DNA from: Kitasatospora sp. MAA19
GTDB taxonomy: Bacteria > Actinomycetota > Actinomycetes > Streptomycetales > Streptomycetaceae
Length of the DNA: 64,000 bases
Assembly: GCF_029894125.1 (NCBI RefSeq)
Contig: NZ_JARXYZ010000005.1
Span: forward strand, 248,001-312,000
Reading direction: 5' to 3'
Positions 42,256 to 50,858 of this stretch are shown one piece after another; the stretch's first letter is position 1, and every line of letters begins with the position of its first letter. The notes under the pieces were generated by a model. It did not search any database and had not been told where the DNA came from. It worked only from the letters and a program-made list of their open reading frames with translations. Position numbers and translations under genes: made by a program.

Positions 42256-42420
42256 TCAGCGACCGTCCGGACCGCGACGCTCGCGCTCCAGCCGGATCAG
42301 CCGGATCGGCCGGACCACTCCCGCCACCACCGCGGCGGCCACCAGCAGCACTACCACCAGCTCACCACCGGAACCACCGGTCGGCGACGGGGCGACATCG
42401 GCCGGCAGGGTCGTCGTCAT
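42256..42420 (-). CDS. Small single-span membrane protein (54 residues), tentative
   Basis: An ATG at 42418-42420 opens a 54-residue frame: a Pro/Ser/Gly-rich N-terminus, one strong hydrophobic helix (about 21-39, ELVVVLLVAAAVVAGVV) and a basic C-terminus (RPIRLIRLERERRG). Third codon positions are almost all G or C, and the positive-inside pattern fits N-out/C-in. A short frame upstream stops at its start in an ATGA overlap. There is no strong ribosome site, so it stays tentative. Function unknown. Confidence 0.45.
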   Translation of the reverse strand: MTTTLPADVAPSPTGGSGGELVVVLLVAAAVVAGVVRPIRLIRLERERRGPDGR

Positions 42421-42527
42421 GCCCGCGCCCCGCGCAGGGCCGGCACCCGGGCGTCCGGGCGGACGATCCGGCCGTTCCACGACAGCACACCGGAGCGGAC
42501 CAGCCGTCCGACGCCGCGGCCGTGAAG
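42417..42527 (-). pseudogene. Possible remnant of a Phd/VapB-type antitoxin C-terminus
   Basis: This frame has strong third-position G/C bias but no usable start codon. Its end, VGRLVRSGVLSWNGR followed by Pro/Arg-rich residues, resembles the toxin-binding tails of prevent-host-death antitoxins as I remember them. It runs opposite to the intact vapC gene and its TGA overlaps the start of the 54-residue frame. Decay after a rearrangement is one reading; an artefact of codon bias is the other. Confidence 0.22.
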
Positions 42528-42596
42528 CCCGGCCCCGCCGGGTGAGATCCGGCCCGGTACGGTGGCCGGTGTGGTGACATCCAGAGGGGGCCGGCG

Positions 42597-43004
42597 ATGA
42601 TCGTGGTGGACGCGTCCGCAGTGGTACTGGCACTCGCCGACGAGGGCCCGCGCGGGGCCGCCGCCCGGGCCGAACTCGCCGCCGACGGCGAGTGGTTGGC
42701 GCCCGAGCACGTCGTGGTCGAGGTGATGCAGTCGCTGCGCGGCCTCTACCTGGCCAAGGAGCTGACCGCCGAGCGGGTCGCCGAACTCACCCACGAGCTC
42801 GCCGCCCTGGCGATCCGCAAGGTCGAGGTGGCACCGCTGCTCAGCCGGATCTGGGAGCTCAAGGACAACCTCACCCCGGACGACGCCGCGTACGTGGCGG
42901 TCGCCGAGCAGTACGGGGTGCCGCTGGTCACCGCCGACCTGCGGCTGATGCGGGCCAGCGGGCCGCGCTGCGAGATCCGGGGGATCCACCGCGCCGCGGA
43001 GTAG
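42597..43004 (+). CDS. VapC-like PIN-domain ribonuclease toxin
   Basis: A 135-residue PIN-domain protein starting at ATG 42597 after GAGGGGG. The acidic metal-binding residues are in place: Asp5 (VVDASA), Glu42 (VVVEVMQSLR), Asp95/Asp96 (TPDDAAYVA) and Asp114 (VTADLRL). VapC toxins cut tRNA or rRNA and are normally preceded by a vapB antitoxin overlapping their start. No such gene is present on the plus strand, so this copy is an orphan or uses an unrelated antitoxin. Confidence 0.88.
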   Translation: MIVVDASAVVLALADEGPRGAAARAELAADGEWLAPEHVVVEVMQSLRGLYLAKELTAERVAELTHELAALAIRKVEVAPLLSRIWELKDNLTPDDAAYVAVAEQYGVPLVTADLRLMRASGPRCEIRGIHRAAE

Positions 43005-43079
43005 CCGTCCGACGGTGTCCGCAGGCGCCCGGCGCCGTTGAGCAGGGTGTCCGTCACCCCGCCCGTGGAAGGCCCGCCG

Positions 43080-43613
43080 ATGTCCGCTCCGCTCGCCACC
43101 GCCCTGTTGCCGCTGGCCCTGCTCGCCCCCACCGCCTCGCCGGTCTCCGTCGTCGAGGCCGCCTTCGACCCGGCGACGGCCTTCGTCCCGCCGACCGCGG
43201 TGAGCTACGCGGACGACCTCGTGCCGTACGGCGCGCACACCCGGATCGTCACCGACCGCTCCATCCCGGGGCGGACGGTGCTGACCATGACGGTCTCCGG
43301 ACTCGCCCCCGACCACGAGTTCCCGGCGCACCTGCACATCGGCGCCTGCGGGGCCGACCCGGCCTCGTCCGGGCCGCACTACCAGGACGCCCCGGACCCG
43401 GTGCAGCCGTCCACCGACCCGGCGTACGCCAACGAGCGCAACGAACTGCGGCTGGTGCTGCGCACCGCCGGGCAGGGCGAGGGCACCGCGACGGCCGCGG
43501 TGGCCTGGCAGCCGCGGCCGGGTGAGGCGCGCTCGCTGGTGCTGCACGCGGGCACCCCGGCCGGCCCGCACGCGGCGGGCGACCGGGTGGCCTGCGTCAA
43601 GCTGGGGAAGTGA
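43080..43613 (+). CDS. Cu/Zn superoxide dismutase-like protein, zinc site apparently missing
   Basis: A 177-residue protein starting at ATG 43080 with a GGAAGG box. The SodC fold is suggested by copper-type ligands His84 and His86 (AHLHIGACG), a bridging-position His100 (SGPHYQD), His156 (LVLHAG) and a Cys90/Cys172 pair with GDRVACV. The histidines and aspartate of the usual zinc loop are not evident, as in copper-only dismutases. The N-terminus is hydrophobic but lacks a positive start, so export is uncertain. A CHRD-like domain is an alternative. Confidence 0.7.
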   Translation: MSAPLATALLPLALLAPTASPVSVVEAAFDPATAFVPPTAVSYADDLVPYGAHTRIVTDRSIPGRTVLTMTVSGLAPDHEFPAHLHIGACGADPASSGPHYQDAPDPVQPSTDPAYANERNELRLVLRTAGQGEGTATAAVAWQPRPGEARSLVLHAGTPAGPHAAGDRVACVKLGK

Positions 43614-43668
43614 GCCCGGCTTCGGCCCCGGCTTCGGTTTCGGCCCCGGCTTCGGCCCCGGTTCCAGT

Positions 43669-43702
43669 CCTGAGGCCGGGGCTCGCGGGCCCCGGCCTCA
43701 GG
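43669..43702. terminator. Bidirectional terminator between SOD-like gene and argF
   Basis: CCTGAGGCCGGGGC (43669-43682) pairs perfectly with GCCCCGGCCTCAGG (43689-43702). The right arm includes the argF stop codon. Just before it, 43617-43666 is a run of GGCTTCGGCCCC-like repeats. Confidence 0.8.
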
Positions 43703-44699
43703 AGCCGAGGGTGGCGACCAGGACCGCCTTGATGGTGTGCAGGCGGTTCTCGGCCTGGTCGAACACGACGGAGTGCGCCGACTCGAACAGCTCGTCGGTG
43801 CACTCCAGTTCGGCCATGCCGGTCGCCTCGTACATCTGCCGTCCGACCACCGTGCCGAGGTCGTGGAAGGCGGGCAGGCAGTGCAGGAACTTCACGTCCG
43901 GGTTGCCGGTGGCCCGGACGGTGTCCATCGACACCTGGTAGGGCTTGAGCAGGTCGATCCGCTCGGCCCAGACCTCCTTGGGCTCGCCCATCGAGACCCA
44001 GACGTCGGTGTAGAGGAAGTCCGCGCCGGCCACGCCCTCGGCCACGTCCTCGGTGAGGGTGATCCGGGCGCCGGTGGACCCGGCCAGCACCTCGGCCGCC
44101 TTGCGGACCTCCTCGGCCGGCCAGAGGGAGCGCGGGGCGACGATCCGGATGTCCATGCCGAGCAGGGCGCCGGTGACCAGCAGCGAGTTGCCCATGTTGG
44201 AACGGGCGTCGCCGAGGTAGGCGAGGGCGGTCTCGGCGAGCGGCTTGGCGGTGTGCTCGGTCATGGTGAGCACGTCGGCCAGCATCTGGGTGGGGTGCCA
44301 CTCGTCGGTGAGGCCGTTCCAGACCGGGACGCCGGCGTGCGCGGCCAGCTCCTCGACGATCGCCTGGCCGTGGCCCCGGTACTCGATGCCGTCGAACATC
44401 CGGCCGAGCACCCGGGCGGTGTCCCGGATGGACTCCTTGTGGCCGATCTGCGAGCCGGCCGGGTCCAGGTAGGTGGTGGTGGCGCCCTGGTCGTGGGCGG
44501 CGACCTCGAAGGCGCAGCGGGTGCGGGTGGAGGTCTTCTCGAAGATCAGCGCGATGTTCTTCCCGCGCAGCCGGGGCTGCTCGGTGCCCGCATACTTGGC
44601 CGCCTTGAGCCCGGCGGCGAGGTCCACCAGGAAGCGGAACTCCTGGGGCGTGAAGTCGAGCTCCTTGAGGAAGTGCCTGTTCCGGAGGTTGAAGGCCAT
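43698..44699 (-). CDS. argF: Ornithine carbamoyltransferase
   Basis: A 333-residue enzyme joining carbamoyl phosphate and ornithine to citrulline. The carbamoyl-phosphate loop STRTR is at 57-61, followed by [19 protein letters not shown] and the ornithine-binding HCLPAFHD. An AGGAG box precedes ATG 44699. It stands apart from other arg genes, and its length and [13 protein letters not shown] context are also seen in catabolic (ArcB) enzymes. An ArgR-like site upstream favours the biosynthetic role. Confidence 0.93.
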   Translation of the reverse strand: MAFNLRNRHFLKELDFTPQEFRFLVDLAAGLKAAKYAGTEQPRLRGKNIALIFEKTSTRTRCAFEVAAHDQGATTTYLDPAGSQIGHKESIRDTARVLGRMFDGIEYRGHGQAIVEELAAHAGVPVWNGLTDEWHPTQMLADVLTMTEHTAKPLAETALAYLGDARSNMGNSLLVTGALLGMDIRIVAPRSLWPAEEVRKAAEVLAGSTGARITLTEDVAEGVAGADFLYTDVWVSMGEPKEVWAERIDLLKPYQVSMDTVRATGNPDVKFLHCLPAFHDLGTVVGRQMYEATGMAELECTDELFESAHSVVFDQAENRLHTIKAVLVATLGS

Positions 44700-44740
44700 A
44701 CCGGGCTCCTGGGATGACGGGACGTACGGGAAAGCGGCAA

Positions 44741-44770
44741 GTGTATACGACGCTCGGAATTTCTATACAC
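44741..44770. promoter_or_regulatory. ArgR-like operator in the argF promoter region
   Basis: GGAATTTCTATACA (44756-44769) fits the ARG box core TGAATwwwwATTCA at 10-11 of 14 positions. It lies within a larger inverted repeat GTGTATA (44741-44747) and TATACAC (44764-44770). The region is unusually AT-rich and lies 42-71 bp before argF. Confidence 0.5.
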
Positions 44771-44782
44771 CGCAGGGGTGAA

Positions 44783-44816
44783 CCGAGGGGGGAGCCCTGA
44801 CGGACTCCCCCCTCGG
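44783..44816 (-). terminator. Terminator of hen1-pnkp
   Basis: CCGAGGGGGGAG (44783-44794) pairs perfectly with CTCCCCCCTCGG (44805-44816); the ten-base loop can add CC/GG pairs. It lies 21 bp after the pnkp stop and before the argF promoter. Confidence 0.8.
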
Positions 44817-44836
44817 CGGTCGGCCGTCCGGGCGAT

Positions 44837-47509
44837 CTACAGGCGCGGATCGACCGGCTCGGACTCCAGCGCGAGCACCGCGAACACCGGCTCGTGCACC
44901 CGCCACAGCGGCTCGCCGGCCGCCAGCCGGTCCAGCGCCTCCAGGCCCAGCGCGTACTCGCGCAGCGCCAGCGAGCGCTTGTGGCCCAGCGACCGCTCGC
45001 GCAGCCGGTGCAGGTACTCGGTGTAGTCCGGGCCGTAGACGATCCGCAGGTACTCCCGGCCGCGCACCTTCACCCCCGGCTGCACCAGCCCGCCCGGACG
45101 GCCCTCGCCCCGCTCCGTGCGCACCATCGAGGCCAGCGGCTTCACCACCATGCCCTCGCCGCCCGCCCCCGTCAGCTCCTCCCACCAGGCGGTGGCGGCG
45201 GCCACCGACGCCTCGTCCTCGGTGTCCACCAGGAGGCGGCCGGTGCGGTGCAGGACCGGTGCCTGCCCGTCGTCCGCCGCGACCAGGCGGTCGATCCAGG
45301 CGAGGTGCTCGTCGTGCGGGCGCACCGCGAGGTTCGCCCCCTCGGCGGCCAGCACCTGGAACGGCGCCAGCCGTACGCCCGACAGCCCCTCGGTCGGCCA
45401 GCAGTACCGCCGGTACGCCTCGGTGAACGCCCGCGCGTCGGTCGCGCGCTGCCGCTGCCGGACGGTGAGCTCCGCCAGGTCCAGCCCGCGCCCGGCTGCC
45501 CGCTCCAGAGCGGCCAGCGCCTCCGGCAGGGCGGCGCCCGCCGCCGCACCGACCGCCGCGTACTGGCGGCGCAGCAGCTCCACGGCCTTCAGCGACCAGG
45601 GCATCAGCTCGGCGTCCAGCAGCAGCCAGCCGGTGCCCAGCTCGTCGAACAGCCCCGAGCGTTCGGCGACCGCCCGGACCCGGCCCAGCACGGCGGCGGT
45701 CAGGTCGCCGTCGGCGAGGAACGCCCGGCCCGTCCTGGTCCAGATCGCGCCCGGACCGGCCACGCCGAAGCGCCGCTCCAGCGCCGCGTCGTCCCGGGCG
45801 ACCAGCGCCACCGCGCGCGAACCCATGTGCTTCTCCTCGCACACGACGTGCCGCACGCCGTCCCCGCGGTAGGCGGCGAACGCCTCCTGCGGGTGCTCCA
45901 GATAGCCGTCCCGGCGGGAGGTGGCGCTCGGCGCCATGGTCGGCGGCAGGTAGGCGAGCAGCCGCGGGTCCAGCGCGAAGCGGCTCATCACCTCCAGCGC
46001 CGCCGCCGCGTTCTCCTCCCGCACGGCGACCCGCCCGTGCAGCGCGGTCTCGACGCTCCGGCGGCCCGTCACGTCGGCGAGATCCAGCGGACGGCCCTCG
46101 CGGGCGCCCGGCGCGTCCGTGACCAGCGGCCGCACCGGCGCGTACCACTCCTGCTCGGCGGGCACGCTCACCAGCTCCCGCTCCGGGTAGCGCAGCGCCG
46201 TCAGGCTGCCGCCGAACACGCAGCCGGTGTCCAGGCAGACGGTGTTGTGGACGAAGCTCGCCGACGGCACCGGCGTGTGGCCGTACACCACCAGCGCCCG
46301 GCCCCGGTACTCCTCCGCCCACGGGTAGCGCACCGGCAGGCCGTACTCGTCGGTCTCGCCGGTGGTCTCCCCGTACAGCGCGTGCGAGCGCACCCGGCCC
46401 GAGTTGCGGCCGTGGTACCGCTCCGGCAGACCGGCGTGGCAGACCACCAGGGCGCCGCCGTCCAGCAGGTAGTGGCTCACCAGACCGCGCATGAACTCCC
46501 GGGCCTCGGCCCGGAACTCCTCCGACTCGGCGGCCAGCTGGTCCAGCGACTCCTGCAGGCCGTAGGCGACCGTGACCTTCTTGCCGTCCAGCGCCCGGCC
46601 CAGCTTGTTCTCGTGGTTCCCCGGCACGCACAGCGCGTGCCCGGCCGCCACCATGCCCATCACCAGGCGCAGCACGCCCGGCGTGTCCGGGCCGCGGTCG
46701 ACCAGGTCGCCGACGAACACGGCGGTACGGCCCGCCGGGGGCACCGCGTCCACCGGTCGGCCCTCGGCGTCCCGGGTGAGCGTGTAGCCGAGCCGGGTCA
46801 GCAGGGTCTCCAGCTCGGAGCGGCAGCCGTGGATGTCGCCGACGATGTCGAACGGGCCGGTCAGGTGGCGCAGGTCGTTGTGGCGCTTCTCCAGCCCCAC
46901 CTCGGCCGTCGCCACCTCGGCCGCGCCGCGCAGCACGTGCACCTTGCGGAAGCCCTCGCGCTCCAGACCGCGCAGGGAGCGGCGCAGCTCGCGGTGCTGG
47001 CGGGGGATGACGTGGGCCGGCAGCCGGCGGTCCGGGCGGGTGCGGTTGCGCTCGGCGCACACGCCCGGCGGGACGTCCAGGACGATCGCGATCGGCAGCA
47101 CGTCGTACTCGCGGGCGATCCGCACCAGTGCGTGGCGCGCCTCGGGCTGGACGTTGGTGGCGTCCACGACGGTCAGCCGGCCGGCCGCGAGGCGCTTGCC
47201 GACGATGTAGTGCAGGAGGTCGAAGGCCTCGGCGGAGGCCGACTGGTCGTTCTCGTCGTCGGCGACCAGGCCGCGGCAGAAGTCGGAGGAGACGACCTGG
47301 GTGGGCAGGAAGTGGCGGCGGGCGAAGGTGGACTTGCCCGCGCCGCTGGGGCCGATCAGGACGACCAGGGAGACGTCGGTGACGGGGAGGCGGCGGGGTG
47401 CGGCCTGGTCGTGGTGCTGGTCGTGGTGCTGGTCCTGGTGCTGGTCCTGGTCGTGGTGCTGGTCGTGGACGTGGTGCTGCTCGGACGCCGGGGCGGCTTC
47501 ATCGGTCAT
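44837..47509 (-). CDS. pnkp: Polynucleotide kinase-phosphatase-ligase (bacterial RNA repair, Pnkp)
   Basis: An 890-residue three-module repair enzyme. The kinase (about 45-200) has P-loop GPSGAGKST (53-61) for 5'-OH phosphorylation. The metallophosphatase (about 218-430) has DIVGDIHG (221-228), GDLVDRG (267-273) and GNHE (297-300) and removes 2',3'-cyclic and 3' phosphates. The C-terminal adenylyltransferase/ligase-like module has the nucleotidyl Lys560 in EEKHMGSRAV. The N-terminus carries an odd His/Asp/Gln-rich tract (11-35). It overlaps hen1 by ATGA and should act with Hen1 in ligating damaged tRNA. Confidence 0.95.
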   Translation of the reverse strand: MTDEAAPASEQHHVHDQHHDQDQHQDQHHDQHHDQAAPRRLPVTDVSLVVLIGPSGAGKSTFARRHFLPTQVVSSDFCRGLVADDENDQSASAEAFDLLHYIVGKRLAAGRLTVVDATNVQPEARHALVRIAREYDVLPIAIVLDVPPGVCAERNRTRPDRRLPAHVIPRQHRELRRSLRGLEREGFRKVHVLRGAAEVATAEVGLEKRHNDLRHLTGPFDIVGDIHGCRSELETLLTRLGYTLTRDAEGRPVDAVPPAGRTAVFVGDLVDRGPDTPGVLRLVMGMVAAGHALCVPGNHENKLGRALDGKKVTVAYGLQESLDQLAAESEEFRAEAREFMRGLVSHYLLDGGALVVCHAGLPERYHGRNSGRVRSHALYGETTGETDEYGLPVRYPWAEEYRGRALVVYGHTPVPSASFVHNTVCLDTGCVFGGSLTALRYPERELVSVPAEQEWYAPVRPLVTDAPGAREGRPLDLADVTGRRSVETALHGRVAVREENAAAALEVMSRFALDPRLLAYLPPTMAPSATSRRDGYLEHPQEAFAAYRGDGVRHVVCEEKHMGSRAVALVARDDAALERRFGVAGPGAIWTRTGRAFLADGDLTAAVLGRVRAVAERSGLFDELGTGWLLLDAELMPWSLKAVELLRRQYAAVGAAAGAALPEALAALERAAGRGLDLAELTVRQRQRATDARAFTEAYRRYCWPTEGLSGVRLAPFQVLAAEGANLAVRPHDEHLAWIDRLVAADDGQAPVLHRTGRLLVDTEDEASVAAATAWWEELTGAGGEGMVVKPLASMVRTERGEGRPGGLVQPGVKVRGREYLRIVYGPDYTEYLHRLRERSLGHKRSLALREYALGLEALDRLAAGEPLWRVHEPVFAVLALESEPVDPRL

Positions 47510-49077
47510 CGGGGTTCGCCTCCTTCGGGCGTCGTGGGGGTGGGGGTGGGGGTCGGGGTGTGAACGGGAGTGGGGGTCGACTCGGTCGGGGTGCCGAGGC
47601 GGAAGAGGGCCAGCTGGGTCGGCGCACCGACCTCCCCGTCCTCCGGGCCCACCGGGCGCAGCACCACCGTGTAGCCGTACGAGGCCGCGACCCGCTCAGC
47701 CCAGGTGCGGAACTCGGCGCGCGACCACTCGAAGCGGTGGTCGGCGTGCCGGACGACGCCCGCCGGCAGGCTCTCCCAGCGGACGTTGTACTCGACGTTC
47801 GGCGTGGTGACGACCACGGCCCCCGGCCGGGCCGCGCCGAACACCGCGTACTCCAGGGCGGGCAGCCGCGGCAGGTCCAGGTGCTCGATCACCTCGCACA
47901 GCACCGCCGCGTCGAAGCCCTTCAACCGGGCGTCCGTGTACGTCAGCGCACCCTGTGCCAGCGTCACCCGGGCCGCCTGCCGCTCCGGCAGCCGGTCCAG
48001 GCGCAGCCTGCGGGACGCCGCCTGCAGGGCCCGCGCGGACACGTCCACGCCGAGCACCTCGGTGAACCGGGTGTCCGTCAGCAACGCGCCGATCAGCTCG
48101 CCCTGGCCGCAGCCGAGGTCGGCGACGCGGGCCGCACCCACCTCGCGGAGCGCGGCGACGATCGCGGTACGGCGCTGCTCGGCGAGGGACGGCGGCCTGG
48201 GCTCCGCCGACGGCCCGGTGGCCTTCTCGGTCTCCTCGGTCTCCTCGGTCTCCTCCGGACGGTCGTCGACCGCGTTGTCGATCTCCTCGGCCTCGCGGTC
48301 GTCCGCCTCCGCCAGCCTGGCCAGCTCCAGACGCTCCATCGCCGTCCGGGTCAGCGACCAGCGCCGGGCCAGGTAGCGGCGGGTGATCAGGGCGCGCTCC
48401 GGATGGGCGGCCAGCCAGCCCTCGCCGGCGGCGAGCAGCTTGTCCACCTCGTCCGGGGCGACCCAGTAGTGCTTGGCGCCGTCCAGCACCGGCAGCAGCA
48501 CGTACAGCTGCTGGAGCGCGTCGGCGAGCCGCACGGCGTCCGACACCAGGACGAGCCGCACGTACCGGGACTCGCCCCACTCCGGGAACGACTCGTCCAG
48601 CGGGATCGCCGCCGCCTCGACCCGCCAGCCCAGCGGCTCGAACAGCCGGGCCGCCATCGCCGGGCCGCCGCCCTCGCCCGCGCCGTTCGCGGGCACCGCG
48701 GGCAGCGTGATCCGCAGCGGGCGCGGCCGGTCGGCCAGCCCGGGCCGGGCGGGGCAGGCCCCCTTCATCGCGGACCGGAACACCGTGCGCAGCGCCACCG
48801 CGAGCAGCGAGGACGCCGCGTACGGGCGGTCGTTGACGTACTGGGCGAGCGCGCAGTCCGGCGAACCGCCGCGGCCCCGGCCCTTGCGGACCAGGGCGAT
48901 CGGGTCGACGTCCAGCAGCAGCGCCGCCGTGCAGAGCTCGTCGCCCGCCTCGGGGTAGAAGACGTGCGCCTCGCCGTGCGACGTCGCGAACCGCTGGACC
49001 CTGTCAGGGTGCTTGTGCAGCAGGAACCCGAGATCGGTGGCCGGGCTCTCGGCGCTGCCGGTGGTGGAGATCGACAT
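47506..49077 (-). CDS. hen1: 3'-terminal RNA 2'-O-methyltransferase Hen1
   Basis: A 523-residue partner of Pnkp. The N-terminal half is the bacterial Hen1 ligase-activating domain. An acidic linker (about 270-285) leads to the methyltransferase: SAM motif DLGCGQG (320-326), metal ligands Glu395 and Glu398-His399 (EVIEH) and His444 in HADHRFEW. It methylates the 3'-terminal ribose before ligation so that a repaired site resists re-cutting. The start is ATG 49075-49077. The Thr/Pro-rich tail overlaps the pnkp start. A repeat array lies upstream. Confidence 0.95.
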   Translation of the reverse strand: MSISTTGSAESPATDLGFLLHKHPDRVQRFATSHGEAHVFYPEAGDELCTAALLLDVDPIALVRKGRGRGGSPDCALAQYVNDRPYAASSLLAVALRTVFRSAMKGACPARPGLADRPRPLRITLPAVPANGAGEGGGPAMAARLFEPLGWRVEAAAIPLDESFPEWGESRYVRLVLVSDAVRLADALQQLYVLLPVLDGAKHYWVAPDEVDKLLAAGEGWLAAHPERALITRRYLARRWSLTRTAMERLELARLAEADDREAEEIDNAVDDRPEETEETEETEKATGPSAEPRPPSLAEQRRTAIVAALREVGAARVADLGCGQGELIGALLTDTRFTEVLGVDVSARALQAASRRLRLDRLPERQAARVTLAQGALTYTDARLKGFDAAVLCEVIEHLDLPRLPALEYAVFGAARPGAVVVTTPNVEYNVRWESLPAGVVRHADHRFEWSRAEFRTWAERVAASYGYTVVLRPVGPEDGEVGAPTQLALFRLGTPTESTPTPVHTPTPTPTPTTPEGGEPR

Positions 49078-49179
49078 GAACACCCGTCCGAGTATTGCCC
49101 AGCACACACCCGCTGAGCACCGGTTTTTCCCGCCCGGCGACCGTCCGTCGGGGCCCGCCCGCGGCCGTGCCCGCGCGGT

Positions 49180-49264
49180 GGGCGTGTTCGCACCACGGGC
49201 GTCCTCGCAGGTGGGGGTGTTCGCGCGGTGGACGTGTTCGCACCGTGGGCGTGTTCGGCAGCAG
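49180..49264. repeat. Five imperfect 16-17 bp tandem repeats between hen1 and dapD
   Basis: The core GTGTTCGC recurs at 49184, 49217 and 49234, with variants at 49201 (GTCCTCGC) and 49251 (GTGTTCGG). Spacings are 17, 16, 17 and 17 bp. The array ends 27 bp before the dapD start and begins about 100 bp upstream of hen1. Confidence 0.75.
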
Positions 49265-49291
49265 AGCCCCGCATTGGTTAACGTGCACGGT

Positions 49292-50281
49292 GTGACTGCT
49301 GAATCCACCTCCCTCCCGAGCGGCGCCGTCGCCGCCGGCCTCGCCACCATCGCCGCCGACGGCACCGTCCTCGACACCTGGTTCCCCGCCCCCGCCCTGG
49401 CCACCGAGCCCGGCCCGGCCGGCACCGTCCGGCTGACCGCCGAGCAGGCGGAGGCCGAGCTCGGCGCCGGCGCGGCCGAGGCGCTGCGTGTCGACGCGCG
49501 CCGCGGGGTCGAGGTGGTCGCCGTGCGCACCACCATCGCCTCGCTCGACGAGAAGCCGCTCGACACCCACGACGTCTACCTGCGCCTGCACCTGCTCAGC
49601 CACCGCCTGGTCAAGCCGCACGGCCAGAACCTGGACGGCATCTTCGGCCTGCTCGCCAACGTCGCCTGGACCAGCATCGGCCCCGTCCCGGTGGACAGGG
49701 TCGAGCAGACCCGCCTCGCGGTCCGTGCCCAGGGCGGCCAGCTCGCCGTGTACGGCATCGACAAGTTCCCGCGGATGACCGACTACGTCGCCCCGTCCGG
49801 CGTGCGCATCGCCCACGCCGACCGCGTCCGCCTCGGCGCCCACCTGGCCGCCGGCACCACCGTGATGCACGAGGGCTTCGTCAACTTCAACGCCGGCACG
49901 CTCGGCACCTCCATGGTCGAGGGCCGGATCAGCGCGGGCGTCGTCGTCGGCGACCACAGCGACATCGGCGGCGGCGCCTCGATCATGGGCACCCTCTCCG
50001 GCGGCGGCAAGCAGGTCGTCTCGGTCGGCGAGCGCTGCCTGCTCGGCGCCAACGCCGGCATCGGCATCTCGCTCGGCAACGACTGCGTCGTCGAGGCCGG
50101 CCTCTACGTCACCGCCGGCACCCGGGTCACCACTCCGGACGGCGCCGTGGCCAAGGCCATCGAGCTGTCCGGCCAGGACAACCTGCTGTTCCGCCGCAAC
50201 TCGCAGACCGGCGCCGTCCAGGTCATCGCCCGCTCCGGCTCCTGGGGCGGCCTCAACGCCGACCTGCACGCCCACAACTGA
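49292..50281 (+). CDS. dapD: 2,3,4,5-tetrahydropyridine-2,6-dicarboxylate N-succinyltransferase
   Basis: A 329-residue actinobacterial-type DapD. It succinylates tetrahydrodipicolinate on the route to meso/LL-diaminopimelate and lysine. The left-handed beta-helix (hexapeptide repeats) spans about residues 170-300, with the family stretches [18 protein letters not shown] and [19 protein letters not shown]. The start is GTG 49292; an in-frame GTG at 49283 is possible. Longer frames upstream run through the repeat array and are rejected. It stands alone and ends at hairpins. Confidence 0.96.
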   Translation: MTAESTSLPSGAVAAGLATIAADGTVLDTWFPAPALATEPGPAGTVRLTAEQAEAELGAGAAEALRVDARRGVEVVAVRTTIASLDEKPLDTHDVYLRLHLLSHRLVKPHGQNLDGIFGLLANVAWTSIGPVPVDRVEQTRLAVRAQGGQLAVYGIDKFPRMTDYVAPSGVRIAHADRVRLGAHLAAGTTVMHEGFVNFNAGTLGTSMVEGRISAGVVVGDHSDIGGGASIMGTLSGGGKQVVSVGERCLLGANAGIGISLGNDCVVEAGLYVTAGTRVTTPDGAVAKAIELSGQDNLLFRRNSQTGAVQVIARSGSWGGLNADLHAHN

Positions 50282-50300
50282 TCTGCGGGCCCGCACCGTC

Positions 50301-50334
50301 GGGGTCCGGAGCCGGTTCATCGGCTCCGGACCCC
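50301..50334 (+). terminator. First hairpin after dapD
   Basis: GGGGTCCGGAGCCG (50301-50314) pairs perfectly with CGGCTCCGGACCCC (50321-50334), 19 bp after the dapD stop. Confidence 0.8.
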
Positions 50335-50360
50335 GGTCTCGTTCTACGGTCTGCGGTGGC

Positions 50361-50390
50361 GCCCCGGCGCCGCGCTCGCGGCGCCGGGGC
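50361..50390 (+). terminator. Second hairpin after dapD, with T-run
   Basis: GCCCCGGCGCCGCG (50361-50374) pairs perfectly with CGCGGCGCCGGGGC (50377-50390). It is followed by CCAACTTTT, making it the only classic rho-independent terminator I see in the window. Confidence 0.8.
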
Positions 50391-50480
50391 CCAACTTTTG
50401 GCGCTCTGCTGTTCCGGTGGGCCCCTCCCCCTCCCCCCTCCGCCCCCCACCCTGTGATCCCGACCCCCTGCTCCCTCCCG

Positions 50481-50517
50481 GGCTGCTCGGCGCCGGGCAT
50501 ACCGGCGCCGAGCAGCC
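50481..50517. terminator. Third hairpin downstream of dapD
   Basis: GGCTGCTCGGCGCCGG (50481-50496) pairs perfectly with CCGGCGCCGAGCAGCC (50502-50517) around GCATA. No gene ends here, so its role is open. Confidence 0.6.
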
Positions 50518-50858
50518 ACTACCGGCCCACCCGCCTATCGCCCCACTCACCCACTGGCCTACTCGTCGCAACCCACCTCGTGGGCTGCCCGCAATCGAGG
50601 GGGCGTCCCTCCACTCGCAACCTCGCCCACCTAGCTCAGGCTGCTTTGCGGCGGCAAGCCGGGCTCACTCGGGAGACTTACGGCGTACCGGAGTTGGACC
50701 GCATCGGGTGGTGCGCGGTGACTGCTCTCCGGAACGGTTCGTTAGGTGCTGCGGCGGGGGCGCGTGCCTCGGTGGCACGGCATCAGGCACCCTCGCTGCG
50801 CAGGCCGAGCCACCGTCGGCCGCTTCACGCCGCACTGCCGATCCGAAGAGGTCCCGCC

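Larger units (their letters stand above)
50282..50858. other. Gene-poor region, 577 bp, with three hairpins
   Basis: Three perfect hairpins fill 50301-50517. From 50518 to 50858 the base composition is flatter and no frame looks coding; the promoter of the small gene at 50859 should lie here. I find no tRNA or known ncRNA. Confidence 0.5.

Noticed and set aside
42146..42577. Plus-strand frame before vapC as its missing VapB antitoxin
   Set aside because: Its translation is Arg/Pro-rich without an RHH, AbrB or Phd outline and it starts inside the acnA operator region.
49180..49264. Repeat array as a CRISPR
   Set aside because: Units are only 16-17 bp, imperfect and directly abutting, with no spacers and no cas genes in the window.
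49013..49291. Longer DapD starting upstream at 49013
   Set aside because: The extra residues run across the hen1 start and the repeat array, do not resemble DapD and would exceed the family length.
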